Positions 10,901 through 19,675 of a stretch of DNA of 64,000 nucleotides are shown one piece after another; within the stretch, counting starts at the first letter, position 1, and every line of letters begins with the position of its first letter. A program made the translations under genes and the position numbers. The stretch lies in contig JACKFF010000009.1 in assembly GCA_020632595.1 (NCBI GenBank), positions 1 to 64,000 on the forward strand. Reading direction: 5' to 3'. Source of the DNA: Nitrospiraceae bacterium. Its GTDB lineage: Bacteria > Nitrospirota > Nitrospiria > Nitrospirales > UBA8639. Below the pieces are notes generated by a model. That model saw nothing but the letters and a program-made list of their open reading frames with translations, was not told the DNA's origin and did not search any database.

Positions 10901-11054
10901 CTTCAGTGGTAATCGTGAATCCTGAAGGAACAGAAATTTTCAGGTTGGTCATTTCAGCCAATCCCGACCCTTTCCCTCCTAAGAGTTCTTTCATGTTGCC
11001 GGATCCTTCGGCTTTGCCGCCGCCAAAGAAATAGACATATTTTTTGTGCCGCAT
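7953..11054 (-). CDS. ppdK: pyruvate, phosphate dikinase with basic C-terminal tail
   Basis: Interconverts pyruvate + ATP + Pi and phosphoenolpyruvate + AMP + PPi, probably serving gluconeogenesis from reductive-TCA-derived pyruvate (inference). The N-terminal nucleotide-binding domain begins FFGGGKAEGSGNMKELLGGK. The phosphohistidine loop GGMTSHAAVVARQMGK lies mid-protein, and the PEP/pyruvate barrel ends with GICGEHGGEP. The ATG at 11054 (MRHKKYVYFF) is chosen because GGAGAG precedes it; the reading frame stays open 35 codons further upstream without family similarity. The core ends near 8259. It is followed by 101 extra residues rich in Lys/Arg (30 of 101), Thr, Ser and Ala with only three acidic residues, resembling histone H1. 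Its stop overlaps the ribD start. Confidence 0.93.
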   Translation of the reverse strand: MRHKKYVYFFGGGKAEGSGNMKELLGGKGSGLAEMTNLKISVPSGFTITTEACVEYFHAKKRFPAGMWDQALNGLRQVEKTMKARLGDPDNPLLVSVRSGARASMPGMMDTVLNLGLNQQTVQGLGKKTGNHRFAVDAYRRFITMFGSVVMGIPRERFEHTLEAMKHAQGVKHDTDLTEDALAQLVVQYQELVKTEIARDFPQDPFEQLRMAVDAVFDSWFGDRAVTYRRLYDIPDEWGTAVNVQSMVFGNMGDTSGTGVAFTRNPANGVPVFFGECLLNAQGEDVVAGIRTPLPVVALQDTLPEAYKDLIKTQRTLEKHYRDMLDLEFTIQEGKLYMLQTRIGKRTGIAAVRIAVDMVRQGLIDRREAVKRVAPEQLSQYLYPIFESSDEAKFQSVGKGLPAGPGAAAGRIALTPDQAVAMKAKGERTILVRHETSPDDIHGMHAAEGFLTAKGGMTSHAAVVARQMGKVCIAGCDAVEVLSNGKVQFGSMILSEGDFLSLNGFTGQVYAGDIPVVDSEVIQVIQGRMDPKDSEKYQYFSTILKWADAFRVLKIRSNADIPEQAHIARGFGAEGIGLCRTEHMFFAEDRVPIMQQMILASSREERELYLEQLLPLQRQDFIGLYREMKGFPVTIRLLDPPLHEFLPKREHLLVELAKLEVTNGDPQVIQEKQRILDRVEELHEYNPMLGLRGCRLGITMPEITRMQVQAIFEAACEVAREGKKIVPEIMIPLVGMPSEMKAQKELIQEVAQRTMSEYGMTLNYLIGTMIELPRAAVTAGRIAEHAEFFSFGTNDLTQTTFGFSRDDAGPYIGFYMDRQDRCPVCQRTNVDWKKMVCRMCKATIDKKAENILDADPFAVLDQEGVGALMKWAIEDGRKTRPLIKLGICGEHGGEPSSVAFCHELGLNYVSCSPYRVAIARLAAAQAAVAVLEREESQRQPRSTPGNNGQSRTVATKSGPTKTTQKTPSAKTTGKKVTTGRGVAGKKPATKNAAAKSAVKKDAVTKTKSKKSPSRKMATSSSTRKKRATAAKRR

Positions 11055-11275
11055 TTCTTCGCTCTCCTTTACCCGACCCTTCGGCCCTTCGAAAAAAAAG
11101 ACGTCGGCAGAGGAGGAGACTGAATGTCTGACATTCTTCTCCCAACCCTTCTCCCCCATGAATGGAGACCTTCACAGGGAACAGTCTTTTTTCTCCAAGA
11201 TGCCTGAGACAGGCGTGATGTATGAAAATGAATATATGAGCTGGCTGTCAGAACAAAGGTAGGATACACAAGCAT

Positions 11276-11761
11276 TCAGGTTGAATGATGATTTACAGAT
11301 TGAAGACGGTCCTGATATTTAGCTATCAGCATCTGCTTGGACCACATGCCGGAAATTATGACAACTATGGCAAAAATCATGAGCGCAATCAATCGGTAAT
11401 TCTCGGCCGGGTTCCCGGAGACGTACAGGTTCCCATCCGGCCCCATCGCCAGGGTTTTTCCTTCCGGCAACAGATGCGTTTCACCCGAGATATCCGAAAA
11501 ATCAAGCCATTCGGAGCAGACCTTCACTAACCCATCCGCGCCCACAACCTTTAACCAGGTGACCTGGACACAATGCCCATTTACCGGATCATAGAGCTCC
11601 GATTTTGAGAAGATCTTTTCCAAATCGACTCCGCTCACCCAAAGACCTGTCAGGATTAAGGCATTGCAGCCGATAATAAGGGCCACCGTGACGACCAGAG
11701 TGAAGCGCTTCAGCCGTCTTGAAATCTCGGGGCTCTCTACACGGTCGGTACCATCCCCCAT
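11276..11761 (-). CDS. hypothetical membrane protein
   Basis: 161 residues, family not recognised. Two hydrophobic segments are visible, one near residues 20-45 (TLVVTVALIIGCNALILTGLWV) and one near 125-143 (LIALMIFAIVVIISGMW), with a ~75-residue loop between them containing two cysteines (GHCVQV, VCSEWL). The loop is predicted to face the periplasm, with both termini in the cytoplasm. The ATG at 11761 is preceded by GGAAGGAA. It lies between glyS and ppdK on the same strand, so it probably belongs to the glyQ-glyS-ppdK-ribD transcription unit. No function can be assigned. Confidence 0.7.
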   Translation of the reverse strand: MGDGTDRVESPEISRRLKRFTLVVTVALIIGCNALILTGLWVSGVDLEKIFSKSELYDPVNGHCVQVTWLKVVGADGLVKVCSEWLDFSDISGETHLLPEGKTLAMGPDGNLYVSGNPAENYRLIALMIFAIVVIISGMWSKQMLIAKYQDRLQSVNHHST

Positions 11762-11830
11762 CGGATGTTCCTTCCCATGACCGTCTCGCTTTCACAAGGG
11801 CGGCCCGGAATCTTCTTCGATTAACGACTG

Positions 11831-14020
11831 TTATCCACTTGCCGATTGCAGACAGGACAAATCGGCTACCGTGAGAAACAGGGCATCCGTCGCCTTCAAC
11901 AGGGAAAGGCGATTGGCCCGTGTCAGTGGGTCTGAATCATTGACCATCACGGCTCCGAAGAACTCATCAATTGGGCCCTTGAGTTCCAACAACGCATGAA
12001 GCGCCTTTCCGTAATTCCGGTCATTCACTGAACTGAGGACTTGTTGTTGTATCACCCCCAAGGCCTGAAACAGCCGACGCTCCGATTCATGCACAAACTG
12101 TCCAGGCAGGGCCTGCGCGTTGGTCCATTGTTCTTTTTCGACAATTCGGTGAGCTCGCTTAAATCCGATCATCAGCGGATTAAAATCCGGTTGAGGCACC
12201 ATGGCCTCCAAGGCCTGCATGCGTGCGACCAGATCACCCATGTCACAGTCCATCGCATGAGGAATCCGGATGACCGCTTCCATGACATCTTCTCGTAATC
12301 CCAGGTGTTGCCTGCCATAAAATCGAAGCCGGTCTATAACAAACACCACCACTTCTGACCCGGTCTGAGGAGTGCCACGCACCCGCCCACCTTGTCCATC
12401 CAAGATCTGCAACGCCTGATCCACCATAGAAGCGATATTCAGCCGGAGTGGCGTTTCTGCCAATATTCGCACCAACCCATACGCGGCTCGACGTAACCCC
12501 AATGGATCTTCTGAGCCGGATGGGGCCATTCCGGCCGCAAAAAAAGCCACGATGGAATCACACCGATCGGCGGCTGCGAGTAGGACACCCGGAAGTCCGA
12601 TCGGCAACCGGTCTTCTGGAAATCTGGGGAAATACTGTTCGCCAAGAGCGCGACAGACCTCTGCAGATTCGCCATCGTGTCTGGCATATTCTTCCCCCAT
12701 CACCCCTTGCAGGGTCGGAAACTCTCCAACCATTCCGGTCGTCAAGTCCGCCTTGGCCAAGAGAGCGGCGCGTCGGCACACCTCATCCAGATCTTTTCGG
12801 CCAATTTGCTCAGCCATCCACCCGATCAGGTGACCCACACGATCCACTTTTTGACGCACGGTTCCCAACTTGTGATGAAAGAGGACGCCTTCCAATGCCG
12901 GCACCCGTTCATGCAGTGGGCGTTTCGAATCTTCTTTAAAAAAATGTTGAGCGTCACTCAGGCGGGCTGCCAGGACTCGTTCATTCCCCTTGGTCATGAG
13001 CGCGGTATTGCCCCACGGCATATTCGTCACCGCAATAAATTTTGGGAGGAGGACGCCATCCTTTGTCATCAGCGAGAAAAACCCTTGATGCTCTTTCATT
13101 GATGAGATCAGGACCGGCTTGGGAACCGCTAAAAACTCCTTTTGAAACGTTCCGAGAATGGTGTGAGGGTATTCCACGCCAAAGACGGCGGCTTCAATGA
13201 GCTCATCCCAATACATGGGGTCAACCCGAGCCTTAGCAGATTTGGCCAAGAGAGAGACTTCTTGCGTAATGAGACGCCGACGCTCTTCCGGATCAACCAA
13301 CACTCCCAGTCGCTTCATGGTCTCGATATAATTGTTGGCGGTGGTGAGTGGAAAGGTCTGCCCCCGCTTTTTACCTTTCGGCCGATAAAATCGATGCCCT
13401 CTTGTCATGGCGGTGGATTGAATTCCGGCAAATTCTACGGTGAGCGCTTGCTCCCCTAGTAGCGCGACCAGCCAGCGAATCGGACGACCGAATTTGGCCC
13501 GCGAGGCATTCCACCGCATCGATTTCGGAAAAGCTAATTTACTTAAGATCTGGGGAAGCGCCTCCGTGATTACCCGTTTGGCCGACTGACCTCGTTGATG
13601 CGTTTCAACCGCCATATAGACCCCTTTGGGGGTTTCTTTCATACGAAGTTGGTCAACAGGCACCCCTTGAGATTTAGCAAACCCCCATGCCGCCTTAGTG
13701 GGCTGTCCCGAAGCATCGAAGGCTGCCGACACTGGCGGGCCCAAGATGTCTTGAGTCAGAGAAGCTTGTTGAGGCTCCACCCCTTTGACCAATAGGGCTA
13801 AACGCCGGGGTGTCCCAAGAGTCCCCAAGGACTCATACTTCAACCGACTGTCCGCAAAAAGCCGTTGCCCAAGATTTGCCAGGTCTTCCAATGCCTGGGG
13901 AAGAACAGCGGACGGCAATTCCTCCGTCCCAATTTCTAATAAAAAGGGAACAGACTTGGGCTGAGATTTCGAAACCGACTTAGCCCTTACATTTTTGCGT
14001 GGTGTTCTTGATGTTGCCAT
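11831..14020 (-). CDS. glyS: glycyl-tRNA synthetase beta subunit
   Basis: Beta subunit of the bacterial alpha2beta2 glycyl-tRNA synthetase, which charges tRNA-Gly. Diagnostic sequences are FLLEIGTEELPSAVLP at the N terminus, FPKSMRWN, and KADLTTGMVGEFPTLQGVMGEEYA. The C-terminal region contains the DALR-like anticodon-binding part (FFGAVMVNDSD). I place the start at 14020 (MATSRTPRKN), giving about 729 residues, normal for the family. The frame remains open to 14230, but that extension overlaps glyQ and is its shadow. The N terminus has a short basic extension before the conserved FLLEIGTEE. It lies 37 bases downstream of glyQ in the usual order. Confidence 0.95.
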   Translation of the reverse strand: MATSRTPRKNVRAKSVSKSQPKSVPFLLEIGTEELPSAVLPQALEDLANLGQRLFADSRLKYESLGTLGTPRRLALLVKGVEPQQASLTQDILGPPVSAAFDASGQPTKAAWGFAKSQGVPVDQLRMKETPKGVYMAVETHQRGQSAKRVITEALPQILSKLAFPKSMRWNASRAKFGRPIRWLVALLGEQALTVEFAGIQSTAMTRGHRFYRPKGKKRGQTFPLTTANNYIETMKRLGVLVDPEERRRLITQEVSLLAKSAKARVDPMYWDELIEAAVFGVEYPHTILGTFQKEFLAVPKPVLISSMKEHQGFFSLMTKDGVLLPKFIAVTNMPWGNTALMTKGNERVLAARLSDAQHFFKEDSKRPLHERVPALEGVLFHHKLGTVRQKVDRVGHLIGWMAEQIGRKDLDEVCRRAALLAKADLTTGMVGEFPTLQGVMGEEYARHDGESAEVCRALGEQYFPRFPEDRLPIGLPGVLLAAADRCDSIVAFFAAGMAPSGSEDPLGLRRAAYGLVRILAETPLRLNIASMVDQALQILDGQGGRVRGTPQTGSEVVVFVIDRLRFYGRQHLGLREDVMEAVIRIPHAMDCDMGDLVARMQALEAMVPQPDFNPLMIGFKRAHRIVEKEQWTNAQALPGQFVHESERRLFQALGVIQQQVLSSVNDRNYGKALHALLELKGPIDEFFGAVMVNDSDPLTRANRLSLLKATDALFLTVADLSCLQSASG

Positions 14021-14057
14021 ACGCGTATCTGCCACAATCCCCCATCGGGGCATCGAT

Positions 14058-14975
14058 TCAAATAATCTTTTGTTTTCTATGAGGACGGGCGGAAGCCGCC
14101 GCGTGGCGCAAGAGCGGGAAGCCCATCTGCTCCCGCTGACCAAGATAAGCTTGGGCACATTTCCTGGCAAGATTTCGTACCCGGCCGATATAGCCTGTCC
14201 TTTGGGCCACACTGATCGCCCCTCTCGCATCCAGCAAGTTAAAGAGATGGGAACATTTCATACAGCAGTCGTAGGCCGGTAATACCAGTCCCCGAGGATG
14301 CTCCAATGACTGTTGGCATTCCTTTTCGTAGCGATCAAAGCTTGTCTGAATCAAATCCACATCCGCCGCCTCAAAGTTATAGACGGAAAACTGAACTTCG
14401 GACGCATGATAGAGTTCGCCGTATCGAACGTCTTCTGTCCACATCAGGTCATATACGTTATCGACCTGCTGTAAATACATGGCAATGCGTTCCAATCCGT
14501 AGGTTAACTCCACCGTAACCGGATCTAACTCCAACCCCCCGATCTCCTGAAAGTAGGTAAATTGCGTGATCTCCATTCCATCTAACCGGACCTCCCATCC
14601 CAACCCCCACGCCCCTAATGTGGGAGACTCCCAGTCATCCTGAAGAAATTGAATGTCATGTTGATAGGGATCTAACCCCAAATGGGCAAGGCTTTGAAGA
14701 TACAGATCCTGCGAATCCGCAGGCGCCGGTTTCAACACCACCTGATATTGAAAATAATGCTGAAGGCGATTCGGATTATCTCCATATCGTCCATCGGTTG
14801 GCCTTCGACAGGGTTCAATATAGGCTGCACGCCAGGGCTCAGGGCCGATCGCGCGAAGAAATGTCGCCGGATTAAACGTCCCAGCCCCTTTTTCAGTATC
14901 ATACGGCTGAGTCAAAATGCAGTGGCGGGATTTCCAGAACTGATGAAGAGAGAGAATAATATCTTGAAAGGTCAC
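14058..14975 (-). CDS. glyQ: glycyl-tRNA synthetase alpha subunit
   Basis: Catalytic alpha subunit of the heterotetrameric glycyl-tRNA synthetase, a class II enzyme. The sequence is typical from the first residues: [60 protein letters not shown]. At 305 residues it is full length. It is the first gene of the minus-strand run that continues with glyS and then, after gaps, the membrane protein, ppdK and ribD. I see no glycine riboswitch or T-box in the 260 bases upstream. Confidence 0.96.
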   Translation of the reverse strand: MTFQDIILSLHQFWKSRHCILTQPYDTEKGAGTFNPATFLRAIGPEPWRAAYIEPCRRPTDGRYGDNPNRLQHYFQYQVVLKPAPADSQDLYLQSLAHLGLDPYQHDIQFLQDDWESPTLGAWGLGWEVRLDGMEITQFTYFQEIGGLELDPVTVELTYGLERIAMYLQQVDNVYDLMWTEDVRYGELYHASEVQFSVYNFEAADVDLIQTSFDRYEKECQQSLEHPRGLVLPAYDCCMKCSHLFNLLDARGAISVAQRTGYIGRVRNLARKCAQAYLGQREQMGFPLLRHAAASARPHRKQKII

Positions 14976-15236
14976 AACACTTGACCTTGGCTCCTAGGTT
15001 GACCCTGGAACAGCCGAGCAATGAGGTATGCCATGAATAATTCCGTTCGTTCTGTGGAGGTAAGGGAAAGATTTTACCGTAGCAATAAACCCTATACCAG
15101 TCAAGATAATCAGACTGGAAACAACCCATACGCGGAAGAGATCAGGAACGAAGATTTTGACGTCCGCACCTTGTTTTTTTCTGAAGTCTCAAGTATATTT
15201 CGCGACTTGTTTATCCATTGAGGAGGGGTTCAACCA

Positions 15237-15548
15237 ATGAAACCATTTTCTAGAATGTTCCTCTATGCTTCTCTCGGCCTTGCAACCTTGACCATGGGCT
15301 GTGCTGAGATGAATGGCGGCGCAACTGGTGCAAGCGGCTCTCCAGCTTCACCATCGTCAAACACTGAAGCAAAAGCCGTGACGACTGGACCGACTCGAGT
15401 GTCCACCGGCACGCAAGGCGACACGCTTGAAGCCTGTCTTTCCCGAATTCCAAGTGATGCGACTGCTGGCCAAAAAATGCTCGCCACAATGAGTTGCGAA
15501 CGTGACGCCAAGGCCAGAACCTCCATTGATGCTGTCCCAGGCAAATAA
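15237..15548 (+). CDS. small putative lipoprotein
   Basis: 103 residues. The N terminus is a lipoprotein signal peptide ending in the lipobox LTMGC (Cys near residue 22), so it should be lipid-anchored outside the cytoplasm. A Ser/Thr/Ala/Gly-rich linker follows, then a short conserved-looking segment with two cysteines (ACLSRIPSDATAGQKMLATMSC). I recall similar small proteins only from Nitrospira-type genomes and know no function. The start is well supported by GAGGAGGGG about 10 bases upstream. It is a single gene followed by a strong hairpin. Confidence 0.75.
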   Translation: MKPFSRMFLYASLGLATLTMGCAEMNGGATGASGSPASPSSNTEAKAVTTGPTRVSTGTQGDTLEACLSRIPSDATAGQKMLATMSCERDAKARTSIDAVPGK

Positions 15549-15554
15549 AGCATA

Positions 15555-15585
15555 GCTTGCTGGTGACTGACTGACACCAGCAAGC
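15555..15585 (+). terminator. hairpin, probable terminator of the lipoprotein gene
   Basis: Perfect 11-bp stem (GCTTGCTGGTG / CACCAGCAAGC) with a 9-base loop, 7 bases after the stop codon. The U-tract after it is weak (ATTCT), so it could act as a terminator or as an mRNA-stabilising hairpin. Confidence 0.5.
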
Positions 15586-15741
15586 ATTCTGTCAGCCGTC
15601 TCCATTGGCATTTCCAACATTCTCCAGATCATTAAAGTCCCTCAGGTCTTTGAGGTTCTTAAATTTTCAATCTAAGCTGATAAAAAATCCAAAGCATTGT
15701 GGTTGTCTGACGACCTTTTTGTGATTTTTTCGATAAACCAT

Positions 15742-16200
15742 TCATAATTTTGAAGAACGATCTTTGACGAGGATCGTGCCCTCCATGCCCGTGTGCCCTT
15801 TTATCCAACAGCGAAAGGGATAGAGACCGGCAGACGCGGTGAAAGACAACTCAATCGATTGCCCAGGTTCAAGGACAACCGTATTGGCTTCCTGAAGCAC
15901 CACCTTTGGCTGATGCCAGAGGACGCCAGGTTCAGGACCGAACAATTCCGGGCTGTGAAACACATGCCGCTCCCGTCCCTGATTCCGAATCAGAAGACGA
16001 AGAGGCTGGTCGGATACCCATTCGATCCTGGTAGGATGAAATCGAAACTCTTCAGCCGTCACCATGATCGTGGATGATCCATCCCATTCACAGGAACCCT
16101 GCAGAACCAAACAAGGGAGGCAACCGATAATCCACCCCAATCCAGGGCTGGCCTTTCGGCTATTCCACCCCTGGCAGGAAATCCATTGACCGAATTTCAT
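15742..16200 (-). CDS. exported cupredoxin-like copper protein
   Basis: 152-residue protein with a C-terminal cupredoxin (blue-copper) fold, probably an electron carrier or copper-binding protein outside the cytoplasm. The type 1 ligand pattern is visible: His in RHVFHS, then Cys, His and Met in FRCWIKGHTGMEG. A hydrophobic export segment occurs near residues 18-38 (LGWIIGCLPCLVLQGSC). The last cysteine there might be lipidated, although the box is not ideal. The ATG at 16200 is chosen because AGGAGGTG precedes it, rather than an ATG nine codons upstream. It is divergent from the folB fusion gene. Nitrospira encode many cupredoxins around nitrite oxidation; the specific partner here is unknown. 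Confidence 0.8.
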   Translation of the reverse strand: MKFGQWISCQGWNSRKASPGLGWIIGCLPCLVLQGSCEWDGSSTIMVTAEEFRFHPTRIEWVSDQPLRLLIRNQGRERHVFHSPELFGPEPGVLWHQPKVVLQEANTVVLEPGQSIELSFTASAGLYPFRCWIKGHTGMEGTILVKDRSSKL

Positions 16201-16317
16201 TAACACCTCCTGAATGAAACCCTCCAATCTCTTTAATTCGGTTCACGCCTGGGACGACGAATCCCCTCCTTACAAATATCACATGCACAGGACAAGGAAG
16301 TTCTGACATAATGACCC

Positions 16318-17229
16318 ATGTCTTCATCTATCGTTCTCAAAGGTATCCAGTTGGCCGCACGATGCGGTGTGACTGAAACGGAAAGACAGCAACCTCAGCC
16401 CCTTCTGGTCGATCTTACCTTCCGATGCCACAATCAATCCGCCTTTCAGAGTGATCAAATATCCGATACAGTCGATTACGGAACAATCACACAACGAATT
16501 CAGAACATTGGGGAGGGGCAGGCCTTTTCACTGATTGAAACATTGGCGGAGAGAATCTGCCAAGCCCTGCTTCATGAATTTCCCATTACCCGTCTCAAAA
16601 TATGGGTCAGAAAAATCCGCCCTCCGTTGAAGAGCATTGAGGGGTCTGTCGGGGTCCAATTGATCCGATCGCGCAAACCACTCACTTCCCATGATCACAA
16701 GCATCTTTCTCCCTTTCTAGTGGACCAGCTCTCCCGACTGCCTCACGGAACGGTATTGGATGTGGCAACGGGACGAGGTCGTCATGCCATATATCTGGCT
16801 TCCAAAGGGTTTTTGGTTCATGGCATCGATCGCGATGCCGACGCGCTCCATGAACTTCAGGAGCAAGCCCAGGAAGCGGGCCTACCCTCGATAACGACCC
16901 AATGCATAGACTTAGAAGCGAATCCGCAATTCCCTCCGGACTTGGGCACAGCCGCGTACGATGTCATTATCGTCTTCTTCTACTTGTACCGGCCGCTCTT
17001 TCCTCAACTGGTTAACGCCCTGAAATCCGGTGGCGTCATCATGTATGAGACCTTCCTTCTGGACAACCATATTCATCGGCAACACCCACGACGAAAGGAG
17101 TTCTGCCTTAAAACCAATGAATTGCTCACACTTCTTCAAGGGCTCAGAATTCTCCATTACGACGAAGGAGATCATGAAAGCTCTTCGGGGCGGGCGTTTA
17201 CCGCTCGCATGTTGGCACGAAAACCATAA
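16318..17229 (+). CDS. dihydroneopterin aldolase (FolB) fused to SAM methyltransferase
   Basis: 303 residues with two domains. Residues 1 to ~118 are FolB-like, the folate-pathway enzyme converting dihydroneopterin to hydroxymethyl-dihydropterin: GIQLAARCGVTETER, DYGTITQRI, FSLIETLAERI and a late KIWVRKIRPP. From about 125 to the end there is a class I methyltransferase fold with motif I VLDVATGRGRHAIYLASKG and an acidic IDRDADAL strand end, resembling TehB-type methyltransferases. The two parts share one frame with no stop or obvious frameshift. The methyltransferase substrate cannot be inferred. The ATG at 16318 is the first in frame. The downstream PHP gene starts 15 bases later, suggesting an operon. 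Confidence 0.82.
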   Translation: MSSSIVLKGIQLAARCGVTETERQQPQPLLVDLTFRCHNQSAFQSDQISDTVDYGTITQRIQNIGEGQAFSLIETLAERICQALLHEFPITRLKIWVRKIRPPLKSIEGSVGVQLIRSRKPLTSHDHKHLSPFLVDQLSRLPHGTVLDVATGRGRHAIYLASKGFLVHGIDRDADALHELQEQAQEAGLPSITTQCIDLEANPQFPPDLGTAAYDVIIVFFYLYRPLFPQLVNALKSGGVIMYETFLLDNHIHRQHPRRKEFCLKTNELLTLLQGLRILHYDEGDHESSSGRAFTARMLARKP

Positions 17230-17244
17230 ATCCCATCCGATCTC

Positions 17245-18120
17245 ATGAGCCGTATCGACCTGCATACTCACACCCATTTCTCGGACGGTAGTGTGTCACC
17301 CACCGCGCTGGTGGAAATAGCCCATCAACAAGGCGTGAACATCCTGGCCATTACCGACCATGACACGACTGAGGGTCTCCCGGAAGCCATGGAAGCGGCT
17401 CACCATCTCCCGATTGAAATCATACCCGGCATTGAATTAAGTACAGAGTTTCAGGGACGGGAAACGCATATGCTCGGCTATTTCATTGATCTCGCTGATC
17501 CTCAGTTTCAAGCCAGACTCGAGCAGCTCCGCGCGACACGCGTTGATCGCCTTCATCACATCCTTGACCGGCTCCACACCCTCAAAATGGAGATTTCTCT
17601 CGATGAAGTGGAGCATGTCGCCGGAGGCGGAACCATGGGTCGCCCACATATCGCGCAATTGTTAATTGAAAAGGGCTACGTGAAGGGGATGAAAGAAGCG
17701 TTCGATCGTTTCCTGGGAATCAGAGGCGCAGCCTATGTTCGGCGGGTCGTCCCCGAGGCGGCTGAAATCATGATGTGGATTACTGAGGCCGGCGGCATCC
17801 CCATCCTTGCTCACCCCTATTGGGAGGGATTAGGTACCGATAAAACGACGGACTCATGCCGGGCGTTAGTGGAGCAGGGATTACGAGGCCTTGAAGTCTT
17901 TTATGGGACGTTTTCCGCTCGCCAAATTTCCATCAATCTCAACTTAGCCCGAAAATTCGATTTACTTATGACGGGAGGCAGTGATTTTCACGGCACCTTC
18001 AAGCCTGAGATTTTGGTCGGAACGGGGCGGGGCTCGTTACGGGTTCCTCCCAAGTTGGTCGATCACTTACGTCAGGCGGCGGGCCGATCAGGCCCCCTGA
18101 AAATGAACAAGGCTCCATAA
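17245..18120 (+). CDS. PHP-domain phosphoesterase (3',5'-nucleoside bisphosphate phosphatase-like)
   Basis: 291-residue PHP-fold metallo-phosphoesterase of the YciV/RNase AM type, which removes phosphate from nucleoside 3',5'-bisphosphates or trims short RNA 5' ends. The metal-binding motifs are clear: IDLHTHTHFSDGS at residue ~4, ITDHDTTEG ~36, GIELSTEF ~61, HPYWEG near 190 and GSDFHG near 245. Length is normal for the family. It begins 15 bases after the FolB fusion gene on the same strand. YciV-type family assignment is fairly sure; exact substrate is not. Confidence 0.85.
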   Translation: MSRIDLHTHTHFSDGSVSPTALVEIAHQQGVNILAITDHDTTEGLPEAMEAAHHLPIEIIPGIELSTEFQGRETHMLGYFIDLADPQFQARLEQLRATRVDRLHHILDRLHTLKMEISLDEVEHVAGGGTMGRPHIAQLLIEKGYVKGMKEAFDRFLGIRGAAYVRRVVPEAAEIMMWITEAGGIPILAHPYWEGLGTDKTTDSCRALVEQGLRGLEVFYGTFSARQISINLNLARKFDLLMTGGSDFHGTFKPEILVGTGRGSLRVPPKLVDHLRQAAGRSGPLKMNKAP

Positions 18121-18137
18121 CCGCCGCAGGAGGATCT

Positions 18138-19160
18138 TTAATTGTCAGTGGCTTCCACAATATGATTTTCAAATCGCGTGCAGCCCTCAGCCAGCAGGCG
18201 ATTGGTTAACAATTCCCCCGGCCATTCAATTGGCAAATCTGCCGTAAACACCCACACATCCGGCGATGTCCAAATCGGTCCATGGTCTTCAGGAAGATCC
18301 GGATCAAACAGATCGGTCCACACAGGCATATACACGCCATTCCCGCATTGGGTATGGAGATGCACCACGGCTCGACTACGAACCGGGCCTTCCAGGTCAT
18401 GCCACACCGCAGCAGTTTCATCAGCCAATCGATGGAGACGAACGGCGTTTTGAGCATCATACAAGGCATAGGCCGCATAATTAGGAGCCTCCAGGAGTTG
18501 CGGCGCCTTGGCGACTTCGGGACATTGACTCACCAGATGATCCATAATAGCCTGACAGTCGTCTTCGGAAAGCGCTTCCGGCAACGTCGTATCAGGAACA
18601 CCAAGAATTTCAAAAAATAAAAATGCGGTGGCTTCAACGGGTGGATGAAGCCTCGCCGCAATCGTCTGACGTGGCTGTCCTTCAGCCAGGTTGGAAATAT
18701 GGTCGTGAATCTTCTGCAAACTTAAAAATTCCAATGTAGAATCGGTGAGAAGCCTTGGCTCAACGGTAATTACCGCCCCTGGCGGGACATGCAGATGTTT
18801 CCGTAACAAATCCGCCGTTTCCACCGGATCAATTTTCAATTTCAATGGATATTCCAGATTAGCTTGGAGCGATACTTCAAATGAGGCAAGAATTCCATAC
18901 ATCTCGCTGTCTTCGCTCTCATCCTCCATCAGACAGGAGCTGGCCGCTTCCGCCAGCAAATCAAATAACCACTCCGCCATACTCTCGTCTAAGGCTGCAA
19001 GAACGGTGAGGACCTCATGTTCACGATCCTGATCTAATAAAGCCTGTAACACCTCAATGGCCAAACTGGGATCCCCATGTTCATGCCGCCGGGCATTAAT
19101 GAGATGAATTAAATCCCGGGTGAGGGGATCAGGACGATACCAACTAGACATTGCATTCAT
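18138..19160 (-). CDS. conserved hypothetical protein
   Basis: 340 residues, not recognised. There is no signal peptide or membrane segment, and the protein is rather acidic (clusters such as LMEDESEDSEMYG). The N-terminal third is helical and leucine-rich. The C-terminal third is richer in aromatic and proline residues (VYMPVWTDLFDPDLPEDHGPIWTSPDVWVF). Codon use and length look like a real gene, and it ends just past the convergent PHP gene. The start could be 19160 or the ATG three codons later; neither has a strong ribosome-binding site. Likely cytoplasmic, function unknown. Confidence 0.65.
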   Translation of the reverse strand: MNAMSSWYRPDPLTRDLIHLINARRHEHGDPSLAIEVLQALLDQDREHEVLTVLAALDESMAEWLFDLLAEAASSCLMEDESEDSEMYGILASFEVSLQANLEYPLKLKIDPVETADLLRKHLHVPPGAVITVEPRLLTDSTLEFLSLQKIHDHISNLAEGQPRQTIAARLHPPVEATAFLFFEILGVPDTTLPEALSEDDCQAIMDHLVSQCPEVAKAPQLLEAPNYAAYALYDAQNAVRLHRLADETAAVWHDLEGPVRSRAVVHLHTQCGNGVYMPVWTDLFDPDLPEDHGPIWTSPDVWVFTADLPIEWPGELLTNRLLAEGCTRFENHIVEATDN

Positions 19161-19261
19161 GGGTTTTCACGATTCCAGGCGAAGGTAAAAATTTTCGGAG
19201 AAGGCAGATCATCAAAATTTCCACGGTATTTTCACATGACTGGAACCCGTTTGCCAACTCA

Positions 19262-19675
19262 CTACTCTCCAATGATCTTCACCAACACCCGCTTGCGACG
19301 TCTCCCATCAAATTCCGCGTAAAAAATTTGTTCCCATGGACCAAAGTCCAAGCGTCCCTTGGTGATAGCCACAACGACTTCCCTGCCCATGATTTGACGC
19401 TTAATATGAGCGTCACCATTGTCCTCTCCGGTTAGATTGTGCCGGTACGTTCCCGTCTGCGGCACAAGGCGCTCAAGGAACTGTTCATAATCCTGCAGCA
19501 ACCCGGCTTCGTCATCATTAATATAGACACTCGCAGTGATATGCATGGCATTCACAAGGACGAATCCCTCTTGAATCCCACTTTGTTGTACCACCTGTTC
19601 CACCTGAGAGGTAATATTCCGATATTCCCTGCGTTCCTTGGTCTGAAACCAGAGTTCTTCCCGATACGATTTCAT
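19262..19675 (-). CDS. YjbQ family protein (UPF0047)
   Basis: 137-residue YjbQ/UPF0047 protein. Family members have been linked to secondary thiamine-phosphate synthase activity, but the physiological role is uncertain. Typical sequences are [24 protein letters not shown] near residues 33-55, [19 protein letters not shown] and the C-terminal [29 protein letters not shown]. The start is supported by GGGGAGGGAAC directly upstream. It stands alone and is full length. Confidence 0.9.
   Translation of the reverse strand: MKSYREELWFQTKERREYRNITSQVEQVVQQSGIQEGFVLVNAMHITASVYINDDEAGLLQDYEQFLERLVPQTGTYRHNLTGEDNGDAHIKRQIMGREVVVAITKGRLDFGPWEQIFYAEFDGRRRKRVLVKIIGE

Noticed and set aside
13995..14282. Upstream extension of glyS and opposite-strand frame here
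   Set aside because: The extension overlaps glyQ coding sequence and lacks GlyS similarity; the opposite frame is a shadow.
15021..15221. 66-codon frame upstream of the small lipoprotein
   Set aside because: No ribosome-binding site or features; it occupies the likely promoter region of the lipoprotein and glyQ genes.
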